The position numbers and the translations under genes are program-made. Shown here piece by piece: positions 23,353-34,635 of a stretch of 64,000 nt of DNA. This stretch comes from Acanthosoma haemorrhoidale (Eukaryota; Arthropoda; Insecta; Hemiptera; Acanthosomatidae): positions 111,551,138 to 111,615,137 of the forward strand of contig OV884014.1 in NCBI GenBank assembly GCA_930367205.1, written 5' to 3'. Positions within the stretch are counted from its first letter, which is position 1. Every line of letters starts with the position of its first letter. The notes beneath the pieces are model-generated. The model was not told the origin of the DNA, did not search any database, and was given only the letters and a program-made list of their open reading frames with translations.

Positions 23353-23410
<58 letters not shown>
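22904..23410 (+). mobile_element. LINE-A, youngest copy with 58-base poly(A)
   Basis: A 5'-truncated LINE-A copy with the ORF end, complete 3' UTR and an uninterrupted run of 58 A (23353-23410). A perfect 10-bp target duplication GTGGTCATTT flanks it (22894-22903 and 23411-23420). The first bases of that duplication also match the LINE-A consensus at this position (AGTGGTC), suggesting 5' joining by microhomology. Long pure poly(A) and a perfect duplication mean a recent insertion. Confidence 0.93.
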
Positions 23411-23412
<2 letters not shown>

Positions 23413-23420
23413 GGTCATTT

Positions 23421-25262
23421 AGAATCATTTAATATGTACAATATTTATGGTACCATGCATTAGAAGATAACCATGGCATGGACTATATTTTGTTATTTTT
23501 CGGCTAGTAATCACTTCTAATGAAGTTTGTTCTAAACAAAATAAAATTGTTTCCGAACTCCATGATCGCGTCTTCTATCCTCATAAGGGTAAGAATGACC
23601 CGAATGTGATTAGAGGGCCACATCCAGGAATAAAACGGGCGGGACTCGAAGCCACCAGCCAAGAAACCACCCCTAGAGAAAATGTTTGCGTGCCCTATAT
23701 AAGTCATATGACAGCCTTCGTCTGTTATTTCAAAGGCAATCAGCACAGGGCACAGACTGCTTACTCAGAAGACATGTCCAAACATTTGAGGCATCGTCAA
23801 GATGTAAATGACTGGGGGAGGGTGGCAAGCAGTGGTTCCAGGCAGCTATTTACGGGTGCACCCCCATTGGGATAATCACACGAGGGAAGGAGGCGGTTCT
23901 ACTTTGAAAATAAACATGGGTTCGTATCAAAATGCACGAGTAACGCACTTTTTGGTGTTATGTCGGCTTTTTTTTTTAGAGTAACACTTCATTTTTCTTT
24001 AAATAACGGCAGGATATTCAATTTTAATTGGGTTGCTGACACACATAATCAAAAAGATTTTTAAAAAAACATGAAAAAAATCAACCGTGAATGAATAATA
24101 ACCAATATTGAATTTTGACAAAAGAAATTTAAAACCCCTAACATTTGAGGTATGTCTATGAAATTGTGCCTTGAACTTCTATAGTAAATACTGCCTTCTC
24201 AAATACTACCTACTGTCCAAATATTATAAATATTTTAATATAACTTTTTTAAGAAAAAAAAAAAATGAAAAACCAAAATGACAATTATCATTGCGTTAAT
24301 AATAAAACCATGATAATTTAGTAGACAGTAAAATTCCCTCGTTATTTTATATTTTTTTTGCTCCTGAAATTCCTCCTTAATTATCCCTCTGTCCACAACA
24401 GGAGCCGGAGCGAGCTAAATTAATTAATTGCCCTGTAGACCTGCCCTGGCAGCAAGACGGATGTTCTATCAGGACGTGGCGGAAAGGGCTGGGTTCGACT
24501 CACAAGACGAATCACAGTGGAAACTGTAAAAAAAAATAGTTTTATCACAGAATCGGGTACCATCGATGGTTATACCACCATCGGGAAAGTTGTGAAGTTT
24601 CACCACATCGACCACAGCGCACTTTCCTTCATCACATTTGCTCTTAGCAAAATTTTATTAACTATTTCTCTCCTATAATAATAATATATACATTTATCCG
24701 AGAACAACTTCCTTGTACTACTACACCGAAGAAAATAAATCAAAACTGGTCGGAATGTTCCAGAGACCCCTCCCCTCCCCGCACACAACATCCCAAGGCC
24801 GGATGTAACGCAATCAGAACCGACACTGGATCCGACACGAAACCTGATTAGTCCGTACAATTAAGGCCCTTGTAACAGACCTGTTACACCATGTTACTGT
24901 TACTGCTGTTTCGCCGTGGTATCCGTTACAGCCGATTCGGTTACATGCGGGCAAAAGTTACTCATTTGTTCAAAGCCACGCGCACACACAGCTACTATAT
25001 AAAATCGAATTTTCATAACACAAACAACAAGCCTATTATAACCTAAACGTTTTACGAAATTATCTAAGTCACTGGAAAATAGATTTAATTTCTGTAAAAC
25101 AATGAGGTTTTCGCTCAAAATCAATTAAAAATTAGTTATATAACTAATTTATCTAGCGTTATTTAAATTCGAAAGATATATAAAACATATAGTCACTCAT
25201 AAATTGGACTTTGTAGCAAGTAAAATATTCTATTATTTTTTGTAGAGTACAATATATATATA
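23421..25262. other. Unique sequence with a tRNA-like fragment
   Basis: No host exon recognised. About 23610-23690 (minus) and 24440-24530 (plus) each carry a B-box-like run (GGCTTCGAGTCCCGCC and GGGTTCGACTC) in degenerate tRNA-like surroundings, probably old SINEs. The plus frame 23606-23875 overlaps the first of these and is not a gene. Confidence 0.35.
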
Positions 25263-26115
25263 TAAAGGGTGTTCCAGAATTAACGCAAGATTTGATTTCA
25301 ATATAGAACAGTTTTTAGTATTTTTGTTGTTATTTTTTTTATTGAATTATAAAGTAAAAAGGATAGGGTTATTTATGGAATAACACATCGGGCAAATGGC
25401 CTCCACGACTTTGCTCGCACATACGCACTCTTTTGTCGTAATTCTCCATGACCATTTGGCATAAATGTGGTTGAATTTCCTATTTTAATGCACCAGTGGA
25501 TGTGGGCTTGTTGACATACACATTTCACTTCAAATAACCCAATAAAAAGAAATCTAAAGGTGTTAAATCACACGATCTAGGGGGCCAATTCTGATCACCG
25601 AAACGAGAGAGCACACGACCTGGAAATGTCTCATGCAGTATTTGAATTGTTTCATAGGATGTTAAAACCACATATTGGCCACATCAATATCATCCAATTT
25701 TGGCACAAAGAACTGTGTTTACGACGCCGAATTGATGTTCGTGGATTTTCAACAACACTCTCAGTCATTGCTTCGATATTGACATTTGAACGGCTTGTTT
25801 TTGGACTAGTGTGTTTAGTGTCTCCAACCGATCCAGTCTCCCTAATTTTTTCAATTAATCTCTTCACAGTTAATGAAGTCAAAACACTATTACGACTATA
25901 TTTTGCATGAAATTTTCAAACTGTGGCCGCCAAACTTTCATTATTTTTTAGATAATGTTCAACAATAAAGACACGTTGTTCTATCGTGTAACGCTCCATT
26001 TTTACCAACCCTAAACTGTCAGCTGTCAAATTGTTTTTTTTTTAAGGGTAGCCAGTACTTTACTGCACAAATGGCGGCAAATTCAAATCTTGCGTTAATT
26101 CTGGGACACCCTTTA
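25263..26115 (-). mobile_element. Mariner-superfamily transposon, 853 bp, inactive
   Basis: Ends are inverted repeats: TAAAGGGTGTTCCAGAATTA at the left, and the right end is its near-exact complement (with TCCCAG in place of TTCCAG), both continuing into CGCAAGATTTGA. TA dinucleotides flank both sides (25261-25262, 26116-26117), as for all Tc1/mariner elements. The interior carries remnants of a transposase on the minus strand. Length is well below the 1.2-1.3 kb of intact relatives, so it is internally deleted. Confidence 0.92.
25380..26000 (-). pseudogene. Mariner-superfamily transposase, broken
   Basis: From the start codon at about 26000 the frame reads MERYTIEQRVFIVEHYLKNN, then a stop, then SLTVKRLIEKIRETGSVGD and SVVENPRTSIRRR: the N-terminal helix-turn-helix that binds the inverted repeats. 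After a deletion, the C-terminal catalytic part appears as NWPPRSCDLTPLDFFLLGYL, with the third catalytic aspartate in the PLDFF motif, and then NVYVNKPTSTGALK with stops. The first two catalytic aspartates are missing. It once encoded a cut-and-paste transposase; this copy is dead. Confidence 0.85.
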
Positions 26116-26117
26116 TA

Positions 26118-26262
26118 GTAGATGACGGAGGAGCGTGGAGGACTTTCCAAGACTCCGCTTTCTCTTTCGCATGCGAGGGAGGTGACAACCATGTGGGTTT
26201 AGGAGGCCTCTGGGCTGTTTGTAAGTACTGTATGAATGAGCGAGTGTATGAAAATTGTAAAC
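26118..26262 (+). mobile_element. LINE-C 3' UTR fragment abutting the mariner
   Basis: Begins exactly at the right TA of the mariner (GTAGATGACGGAGGAGCGTG) and continues with TCTTTCGCATGCGAGGGAGG to the GAGCGAGTGTATG segment. The upstream part of the LINE is not found left of the mariner, so the LINE was truncated there or lost its 5' part. Confidence 0.85.
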
Positions 26263-27207
26263 AAATAACCAATTTGTATTCGCAAAGTTTCATGAAGAGG
26301 AATTGTACTTGATTCCTCAGGGATATATAAAAAATAAAATCGATCTTATGAAAATGAAGGAATGGTCGATTAGTAATAGATTACCTTATAAGGGCGTCAT
26401 ATAATTAAATATCATAAAATCATGCATGATAATATCTTTAATACGGGTTGGCGCTTTAGTGGACTGTAATTACGAAAGGTCATTAAACCTGACAGTAAGA
26501 TCGTTTCAGCAACCGTAGTGAAATCATGACAGTGAAAATTTTCTTTTTGACTCAATAATAATTATAAGTATTTTAATTCAATATAAAATAAGTACGAAGT
26601 AAATAAGTCAGCTTCGCTAGTCGCTTCAGGGGACGACAGGAATCGTTGTCACAAGCCTGTCGTGCAGAGAGGCCATCATCCAGGTCTGCATCAGTAATAA
26701 CTGGTTCCTGTATAATTTCTTTTAATAACACACTGTTATTAGTCATAATTTTGTCGCTGTTAAATACATAATGAGTGGCCGCAACAACCAGCTACAACAA
26801 TTATCAACAATTGTCGGCCATCTGAAAATTACAGTGGAACGAGTAAGCGGTCTCCAAACAGTGGCAGGGAAGAACGGAAACAGCTGGTCACGAAACAAAC
26901 AATGGTACACGTTTGCGCATTCTCAGCTAAAATACAATTGCCCAGAACAGAATGATAATTTTAAATGAAAAAGATGTGCTCTATATACTCAAAGACCAGA
27001 ACTAAATTTTAAAAAATTGCTTTCGTAAATTCAAGTGATGATCAATATGTGAAACCAATAATCAGTCGCTACTGAGCGTATAAATTCACTTAGGTATAAT
27101 GTAATGATGTGTACATAAAACAATAATGTAATTATGTAATGTAATGACGATATATTTAAATATTTTATATTTTCACGACAGGATATCGGGGAGGTCTCTG
27201 GTCCCCC
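26263..27207. other. AT-rich sequence, nothing recognised
   Basis: No shared repeat. The plus frame at 26771-26968 is polar and unrecognised, with no splice signals or upstream promoter motifs. Confidence 0.4.
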
Positions 27208-27699
27208 CATTTCTAGATATTGTGTTGGTTTAAGGAACGATTATGGTCACTAGGACTCGATATTGTTACCTTACTTTCTATTTCGTTATTATTATATATT
27301 TTGAGTAATACCAACTTTGTTATGTCCTTGGAATATTTAAACCATAAAAGTGGGTAATAAAGCCCTCGATTATCGAGGCTTGCGCACTTGAAGGGTTCGG
27401 GAGTATTGGAGTCCTCCACCTGCACCCTGCACTCAGCGGTCCTCTCTCGCACACATTTCTAGATATTGTGTTGGTTTAAGGAACGATTATGGTCACTAGG
27501 ACTCGATATTGTTACCTTACTTTCTATTTCGTTATTATTATATATTTTGAGTAATACCAACTTTGTTATGTCCTTGGAATATTTAAACCATAAAAGTGGG
27601 TAATAAAGCCCTCGATTATCGAGGCTTGCGCACTTGAAGGGTTCGGGAGTATTGGAGTCCTCCACCTGCACCCTGCACTCAGCGGTCCTCTCTCGCACA
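27208..27699. repeat. Perfect 246-bp tandem duplication
   Basis: Two head-to-tail copies (27208-27453 and 27454-27699) appear identical base for base. Each unit has a perfect palindrome CCTCGATTATCGAGG, a TATA-like TATATATTTTGAG, AATAAAG, and begins near TGTGTTGGTTTAAGG and ends near CTCTCGCACACA. The TG...CA pattern, AATAAA and TATA-like box resemble a small LTR or a Penelope-type terminal repeat, but no coding sequence lies between or beside the units. The two identical 79-codon minus frames simply reflect the duplication. Very recent event or assembly duplication. Confidence 0.9.
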
Positions 27700-28178
27700 C
27701 ATGACCTTTCTCGAGAACCGGGGGCAAATGTCAGCGTTCCTTTCAGAAGGCACTTTCATTCTGAGGGGCTTTTAGTTCGTTACTTCATCTTTATGCCAAG
27801 CTATTAAGCAAGCATATACAAATTGTAATCATTTACAAGGTTAACCAGGTAGGGGAGCTTCTTGAAGAAGGGGAGACACCTTTCAAGGAATGTGTTGCTC
27901 ATCATCAAGAAAGGATTCGGTACCCATAATATTTAATTGGAATTTTTTGATTCCAGACCTACTGGATTAGAGTATGTACACTATTTAGTATATATTGTCA
28001 TTATTTATTTACTACCCATGTTTTTTTTTTATAAGCACAGTATCCCAATCTATATGACTCGTCAATCTCAAAATTTATAATCGATTATTTTCTTTAATTT
28101 TATAAATTGAATATTTAAGAATATTCCTGGCAATCTTTTAAGCTCTCGTTTCCCTCCAGTTATAGTTCCCATATCATC
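27700..28178. other. Unique sequence, nothing recognised
   Basis: AT-rich with a T run; no supported feature. Confidence 0.4.
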
Positions 28179-28580
28179 CGAGTTCATCCGCCGGAGACAC
28201 ATCAAGCTTTTTGACTCGTTGCAGCACCTGACAAACCCAGTGTTTAACACTATGACCCCACCCCCCTCCCGTATCGATGGCAACAGACTGTCGTGGAAAA
28301 TTAGGTTAAGAATTAGTATGTAAGTTAGTTTTAAGTTTGTTCAAAAAGGTGAGGCCCATCACCTTTATTAGAGTCAGTTCAGTCCAGTCACGCATAATGT
28401 GTATCATTATACTAGTTTATTTCATTATATATTTTTTATAAAATACCAAAACGTGTATATGCTGTAGCAAAGCTACAGGGAATACAAAAATAAATTGTAA
28501 ATAGATTCGCCTGAGGATCTATAATTATATATAACCATCTGTGAATTTAAAGGGAGTATGAAGGAAAAAATATATATATA
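28179..28580 (+). mobile_element. LINE-A 3' end copy
   Basis: Starts at EFIRRRHIKLFDSLQHLTNP (GAGTTCATCCGCCGG) and includes the ORF end and the whole 3' UTR. The A tail has become or is followed by a (TA)n run at 28570-28585. A frame break lies in the PPP segment (one proline codon's worth of C lost). Confidence 0.88.
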
Positions 28581-28774
28581 TATATCAACATTATTGAATG
28601 GCTTCATTGATGTCACCATATATTTTTAATAAGCTAACCAAATCACAATTTATGTCAAGTTGAAATAGTGACAGATTTGGATTAATTTGTATATTAAATT
28701 ATATTCTCGTTCATATAGACTATTATTATTGCTTATTTGTTCTAAAATCATAGCATATCCGAATCAAGATGGAT

Positions 28775-28977
28775 AGTCAGTTTAGTCCAGTCACGTAATG
28801 TATATGATTATACTTGTTTATTCATTATATAATTTTTATAAAATAACAAAACCTGTATATAATGTAGTGACGCTACAGGAAATACAAAATAATTTGTAAA
28901 TAGATTCGTCTGAGGATCTATAATTATCTGTAAATTTGGAAGGGCTATGAAAGAAGGAAAAAAAGAAAGAAAAAAAA
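28775..28977 (+). mobile_element. LINE-A 3' UTR fragment
   Basis: A second, shorter LINE-A tail 190 bp downstream in the same orientation, starting at AGTCAGTTTAGTCCAGTCAC and ending in an A-rich GAAGGAAAAAAAGAAAG tail. The A-rich end has accumulated G substitutions, so it is older than the 22904 copy. Confidence 0.85.
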
Positions 28978-30149
28978 CCGAATCATAATAACGTAACACA
29001 AACTAACTGTAACAGTTACAGTAAGAATCACGTTCCTAAAATTTATAATGAAAATCACTTCGGAGGAATATAACTTTTTACGTGTAATATTTTTCTTGCG
29101 TGGGATATGCCACCTTAGCCGTAATTACGATTGGAACTGCTACTTTTACACATTGAGTCTCGTAACTCTAATTATTTAAGAGACAGGTTACTTCTCTCTG
29201 TAATAGCAGATGCAATCGTCTCGCCCTCACTTGCTTCGGTTGCGTTGTAAGTAAAAAAAAAAAACATTAATTTTTTTCCCTATTTTCAATGGCTCAGACA
29301 CCTTTAAATGGCTATTTTTTTCTCTTCAAAACTACCACCCGTTCACAGTATAAATTAAAAAAGAAAATCACGATTCGTTGAGTAGACCGGAGCTAAATCT
29401 CGTAGCGGTCAAATCGCTCCCATTCCAAGCTACGGGAAAGTGTACTACGGGGAGGCAACACCTTGCTGAGTCGTGACCGAGGGCTCTGACCCAATATCTT
29501 AACTGAAGGCTCAGCTACCCTTTTGTAGCACTATCAACACCAATGACTAATTAAACTTATTGGTTGAAGGCTATCGGCCGTATAGGACAACACTGAAGGC
29601 GAGAAGTTTGTAAACTTAACAAAGTCTGCATAATACGGTTCATTGATATTTTTAATAAGCTAACCCAATCACAATTTATGTCACATTGTTTTGTTTTTTG
29701 TCACAATGAAGTGTCGTTTATTTATTTAAATTCTTTTGACTTAATTTAATTTATAAGTTGAAATAGTGACTGATTTTGATTAATTTGTGTATTAAATTAT
29801 ATTCTCGTTCATATAGACTAATCGACGGCAGGACAGAGTTATATCCTTCAAGGCCTTTATTTACAAACAGCTAAGAGGAAATAGTATTCTGTCTATGGCT
29901 ATTACAATAGACGTGTTAAGATCCATCAAATAAAATTCATGTGAAGTTTGAAAAGGGGAAGAGTTGCTCACATCGGATCAAACACTGAAGGGTCTCCTCA
30001 CATTTGCGATAACGATTTGATTGCCTATTTTAAATGACATTTCCTATGAATAATTAGTAACAAAATTAGGCCATACTCTTGAATAGCATATTTTAAGAAC
30101 TGAGGAAAAAAATGATTTTTCTTTCTTTTCGGGGTGTGGTTGACTGGTA
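28978..30149. other. Unique and degenerate repeat sequence
   Basis: About 29386-29440 on the minus strand looks like a decayed member of the tRNA-like family at 2781 (shared CGCTACGAGAT). The segments near 28620-28735 and 29650-29830 are direct repeats of each other (AATAAGCTAACCNAATCACAA, then TATTAAATTATATTCTCGTTC), about 1 kb apart and of unknown type. Confidence 0.45.
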
Positions 30150-30495
30150 ACAATGAGTAGACTAAGGTCAACCTTTGCAAGAGGAGAATCTACCAAACTG
30201 ACAGCTTGGTCCCATAGAATACACCGTTCCCTAGATGTCACACTACTGCACTTTTTCTTCTGGGGGAACCCCTTTCAAATTGTCAAAACCGATGACGTTG
30301 GCATAATTAAAAACTTGACAATAAACAAGAATGAACCAAATGAAATATTTGCGGCAAATTGTTAATCAAAACCTATCAGCAGTTTATTGAACCAGCACAG
30401 CAATAATTTTGAACATCTACCTCAGGAGAAAAAAATATACATTTTTTGTATATATAACTGTGCATACATATTTTTGGGACACCCTGTCTAATGAA
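30150..30495 (+). pseudogene. Mariner transposase C-terminal relic with terminal repeat
   Basis: The plus frame has HRSLDVTLLHFFFWGNPFQ, a degenerate form of the mariner-superfamily motif R-S-x-D-L-T-P-L-D-F-F-L-W-G around the last catalytic residue. About 110 bp past the frame's stop comes TTTTTGGGACACCCTGTCTA, which matches the right terminal repeat pattern GGGACACCC of the 25263 element. The left half of the element was not found. It is an old, dead 3' fragment of a related but distinct mariner family. Confidence 0.55.
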
Positions 30496-31495
30496 ATCGG
30501 TTTTTTTTGTTTTGGAATATTTTTGAAATATTAGTACCTGTTTTTATATTCTTAGCCAAATAGTCCAACCCCTCCATTTGCACTCGGATGGAAAAACAGA
30601 CAAAATTTTTAAATAATTTCTCACAAATTTACATGATAACACAGCTGTATGAACCGCCAATATTGACCCGAAAAGGAATTCGAATAAACAGTTGTCGTAC
30701 TTTTTCAGGACAGAGTGATTACAGGATCAATTGCGTTTTAAACTTTGGTCATTTGTGTTTATCTTCACAAATTAGTGGTATGACATACCTCAATCTCGAC
30801 TAGGGTAAAGCAGGGTATTATGTAATGAGCGTTATGTCAATGCCGTGTAGCCACAGAAATATAAATTATTTTATCATAACAGAACTAGGATACAAAATAG
30901 CTGATACAACCTAGTAAAGTGTTGCTGATTTTGTAATATCAACGTCCGAAGTATTGTAGGTGATAAATACCGAGTAGATTTGTAGTTATCCATTCTGTAT
31001 TGTATTGTATTGTGCTTTCCTGTTCTTCCTATATTATGTTATTTTTAATGTGATAATATATAATGTGTATATATGGCAATAAGGTGCTAAATAAGGACTG
31101 CTATAAAAGAGAGAAGCCCCTAATGCCATAGATCGGCATGCAGGCAATAAAGGGCTATCGGACATGCTAATATTGGCAGCGCGCGCGCACACACACACCT
31201 ATATTGGAAGTGTTGGCATTCCACAGGGTCCATTGTTTAGTCCCTTCCTCTGCTTTCCAGTCTTATCGGCTATGTACTATATCAGCTATTTTATGCTATC
31301 AGCTGTATAGGCATGCAATAAATAATGGCTCACAATGGATTATCGATCATGACTTAATCAATATTGATTTAATACTGGCTTAAATTATCAGTTCAAGCAA
31401 CGAACAAATCAAAGAATATGCTGCGTAATCGTTCTTTTATACAAAATAAAAACTTCTGTAATCAAAATTCTTAATGTTTATTGTTCCGATCGTCC
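30496..31495. other. Unique sequence with an RT-motif trace and microsatellite
   Basis: Around 31206-31260 the plus strand reads GSVGIPQGPLFSPFL, resembling the GxPQGSVLGPLLF motif of LINE reverse transcriptases, so an old LINE relic is likely. A (GC)n(AC)n run lies at about 31178-31198 just upstream. TTGTATTGTATTGTG occurs near 31005. Confidence 0.4.
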
Positions 31496-32106
31496 AACCT
31501 ATACAACCTACCTGATGTCCCTTCTACCCCCAATACCTTCTGGGCCACATTTGCAGATGACACAGTAGTCTTGTCATCCCACCCAGACCCCGATATAACA
31601 TCCCATAACCTTCAAAAACACCTTGACGAGATAAAGTACTGGTGCAATCAATGACGGATCAAAGTTAATGAAGCAAAATGCTCCCACATTACCTTCACCC
31701 TTTGTCGCAAGTCATGTCCACTTGTTTATTTTGATTCTATACCTTTCGCTGTATCCGAGACAGTACGGTACTTGAGCTTCCATCTCGCCAAACGACTGAC
31801 CTGGAACCCACATACGAGGCTAAAAAGACAACAACTAAACTGACGCTTTGTACAACTGCACAGACTACTTCAAAGGACATCCCATCTCTCAATAGAAAAT
31901 AAATTACTTATCTACAGAGTTATACTTATGCCAATCTGGACATATACGGAATAGGATTATGGGGGGGGGGCAGCAAAAAAGTCGAACATCAAGTGTATCC
32001 AATCCTTTCAATCAAAAGTCCTGAGAACAATAATAAATGCCCCTTATTACGTCAGCAACAAAACCCTTAATAACAATCTTAATATACCCTACATTCTTGA
32101 ACTCAT
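31496..32106 (+). pseudogene. LINE-C RT/thumb fragment, plus strand
   Basis: Reads VPSTPNTFWATFADDTVVLS, then HPDPDITSHNLQKHLDEIKY, WCNQ stop RIKVNEAKCSHITF, VSETVRYLSFHLAKRLTWNP, then after a frameshift AAKKSNIKCIQSFQSKVLRT and INAPYYVSNKTLNNNLNIPY. It keeps the FADD catalytic motif but starts just before it and stops at LELIY, before the ORF end. At least two stops and one frameshift (G-run at 31962-31971) mark it as dead. It is truncated at both ends, which is unusual for TPRT products, so a later deletion removed its 3' UTR. Confidence 0.9.
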
Positions 32107-33141
32107 CTATATGTTAGCCATAAAATTTACATGCAGGTATGGATACCTTCCGCTGTAACGTTGGAATGCTAGAGTAGGTAACGCCATTGCTTCCTCCCCT
32201 GTGGCTGTCCATATAAAACCAAACTAATTCGAAGATACCCCCCTCCCCGGTACGGCGAGATTTCCCTCTCAGATATGGAAATAAGAAAAAACACAGCAGC
32301 TACACAGAGGTAGAGGAAGCAAAAACCCTTCTACCTCTGTGGATTAGATTATTGCACAGATAAGACGACACAAGTAAGAGCTCTCTGCTGAGTAAAAAGA
32401 ACACCGCTGCCTCCCTAATCGTTATTGGCTCCTCTCCTCTTTGTTCGCGTATTCCTGTTTGTCTTAGTTTCGCCAATGTTCAATCAAGCAGGCACAGAGG
32501 ACTTCACTATATTAATAATAACTGAGAGGAATGGATAAATATTTAATAATTATTATCTAATGGGCGTGTGAGCTCAATGACCCCCCCTTCGTACTATAAC
32601 ATATTAATCTACAAAGCACAAATACTTAAAGCTTCAGCACTTCACCGATGAACTGGAACCGAAGCCTAATCAATATGACAAAGTCTTCATCACAAACAAA
32701 TGATATTTTCAAATATTTTGCTGCCAGATTAAATATAGGAACAGCACCTGATTACAACTCAACACAAATAAAATTTTACTACACTATTGAAAGAATCTGA
32801 TCTAACCCATTATAGATTAACACCCAAAAACCTCATCTAAACCCCAGTTCATATAACTTGCGTTTTCTAGCTTAATCTTAATTATGTACATTTTAAATAT
32901 CTCTCAACAATTGTATTTTATTGTATTTGCGACTACCAACGTGGGAAATAAAACAAACCTCAATCAATGTTTTACATTTAATTACAATAATTAAAACTGA
33001 GATTTGACTAGTGATCCGTTCCTTAGATGGAATTAAGCCAAACTACTTCCACTTATAACGTTAATGTCTTGAAACCTTCGCTTTATATATGACAAAAAAA
33101 AATCACTATAAAACATACAATAAATTATCCCTTCAAATTAT
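32107..33141. other. AT-rich sequence, nothing recognised
   Basis: Between two LINE copies; low GC, a C run at 32580, no protein-like frames. Confidence 0.4.
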
Positions 33142-33268
33142 ACCGGCTAACATATTTTTTTTTTCCCTAGCCCCTTTAAATTTACAGATAATTATATACA
33201 ATTATAGATCCTCAGGCGAATCTATTTACAAATTATTTTTGTATTTCCTGCACCGTTGCAACATTATA

Positions 33269-34381
33269 CGAGGGTGGTCTGAAAAGTTTCCGACCTAACA
33301 AAGATACAAGACGTTTTTTCAGAAATTTTTTTATTTTATTTTTCAACAGTCTCCTTGTAACTCTACACACTTCTCCCAGCGATGCTCCCATCTCTGTAAC
33401 CCGTCCAAATAGTACTCGGCGTTTTTCTCTGCAAAATAATCGTTCACGAAGGTGATTGCCTCTTCATTTGACGAAAATCTCTGTCCTCCGAGCGCAATTT
33501 TTAGATGAGGGAACAAAAAGAAGTCGCTTGGGGCTAGATCTGGTGAGTAAGGCGGATGGTCAAGCAGTTCAAACCGTAATTCGCCATGGCAACCGCTGAG
33601 GTGCGAGACGGTGCGTTGTCTTGGTGAAACAGGATTTTCTTTTTCTGCAAATGTGGGTGTTTTTCCGCAAGTTCTGCCTTCAGCTTGTCAAGTAATGATG
33701 CGTATTATGCTCCTGTAATGGTTTTTCCTTTTTGAAGATAATCGATTAAAATAACTCTATGACTATCCCTCCATGACTAAACTGCGCCAGCAGAGCGTTG
33801 GAAATGTTCATTCGAACACGTTTTTGGTCTAACGTGAGCAAACGCGGCACCCAACGCGCGGACAGCTTTCTCATCTCTAAATGTTGATTTAATATGTGAC
33901 AAACACGTTCTTTTGACATGTTCATAACCTCTGCTATCTCTCTCACTTTAATTCGGCGGTCGTCTAGCACCATTTGGTGAACTTTGGCGATGTTTTCGTC
34001 GGTAGTTGCATTTTTTGGACGTCCCGAACGTTCATCGTCTCCCAAGCTCTTATGACCACGTTTAAATTCAGCCCAAAATTTCACTGTGGTAAATGATGGT
34101 GCAGAGTCCCATACACAGAATCCAACTCATCTTTGATTTGCGTAGGCGTATTGCCTTTCAAAAACAAATATTTAATGACAGCTCGATACTCGATTTTGTC
34201 AATTTTTATAAAAACACTCACATCGACTCACTTAAACGACTGTTACACAACAACTGCGCGTCCAAAATGGCTGAAACTTTGGCGAGTAACTGTCAACAGA
34301 TGAACAACGAAATTCACTAGCTTTTATTTACGACTGCTCCTATCTTCATGTTGAGGTTGGAAACTTTTCAGACCACCCTCG
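33269..34381 (-). mobile_element. Mariner transposon (1113 bp) nested in LINE-A
   Basis: Inverted repeats CGAGGGTGGTCTGAAAAGTT at the left and the complement AACTTTTCAGACCACCCTCG at the right, continuing into TCCGACCT / AGGTTGGAA. TA duplicates at 33267-33268 and 34382-34383. The target is the TA of CATTATATACAGG in a LINE-A copy. It is about 170-180 bp shorter than a full mariner (about 1.29 kb) because of a central deletion. Confidence 0.95.
33340..34084 (-). pseudogene. Mariner transposase, catalytic core partly deleted
   Basis: The first frame (34084-33746) encodes FWAEFKRGHKSLGDDERSGR, then the second HTH IKVREIAEVMNMSKERVCHI and the linker signature WVPRLL with QKRVRMNISNALLAQF. The DET-W motif with the first catalytic Asp should follow, but the sequence jumps to SHGGIV/VILIDYLQKGKTI. 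Then come a TAA after TGA, KKKILFHQDNAPS with the second Asp, a 1-bp frameshift, and DHPPYSPDLAPSDFFLFPHL with the third Asp of the D,D34D triad. The end EKNAEYYLDGLQRWEHRWEK is typical of mariner C-termini. With the first Asp deleted, a stop and frameshifts, it cannot catalyse transposition. Confidence 0.93.
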
Positions 34382-34635
34382 TATACAGGTTTTGTTATTT
34401 TATAAAAAACTATATAATGGAATAAACAAGTATAATGATATACATTATACGTGAGTGGGCTGAACTGACTCTAATAAAGGTGATGGGGCTCACCTTTTTG
34501 ATCAAACTTAAAACTAACTTACATACTAATTCTTAACCTAATTTCCCCCTATAGTCTATGCCATCGATGCGGGAGGGGTGATGGGGTCATAGTGTTAAAC
34601 ACTGAGTTACCTAGCTCCTAGTTTCCACCGGCTAA

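Larger units (their letters stand above)
33155..34626 (-). mobile_element. LINE-A copy interrupted by a mariner
   Basis: LINE-A 3' UTR and last codons on the minus strand, in two halves (33155-33268 and 34382-34608), with the T run at 33155-33164 as poly(A). A 13-bp target duplication ACCGGCTAACATA lies at 33142-33154 and 34627-34639. Between the recognisable LINE sequence and the right duplication are 18 bp (34609-34626) of filler, presumably added at 5' joining. Removing the mariner and one TA restores the LINE-A consensus CATTATATACAGG exactly. Confidence 0.93.

Noticed and set aside
27213..27698. Two identical 79-codon minus frames as a duplicated gene
   Set aside because: They are the product of a perfect noncoding 246-bp tandem duplication. 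The frame has an LTR-like AATAAA and TATA inside it and no protein similarity.
27208..27699. Hammerhead ribozyme in the 246-bp unit (as in Penelope terminal repeats)
   Set aside because: Neither strand shows the CTGANGA core followed by GAAA, so the idea was dropped.
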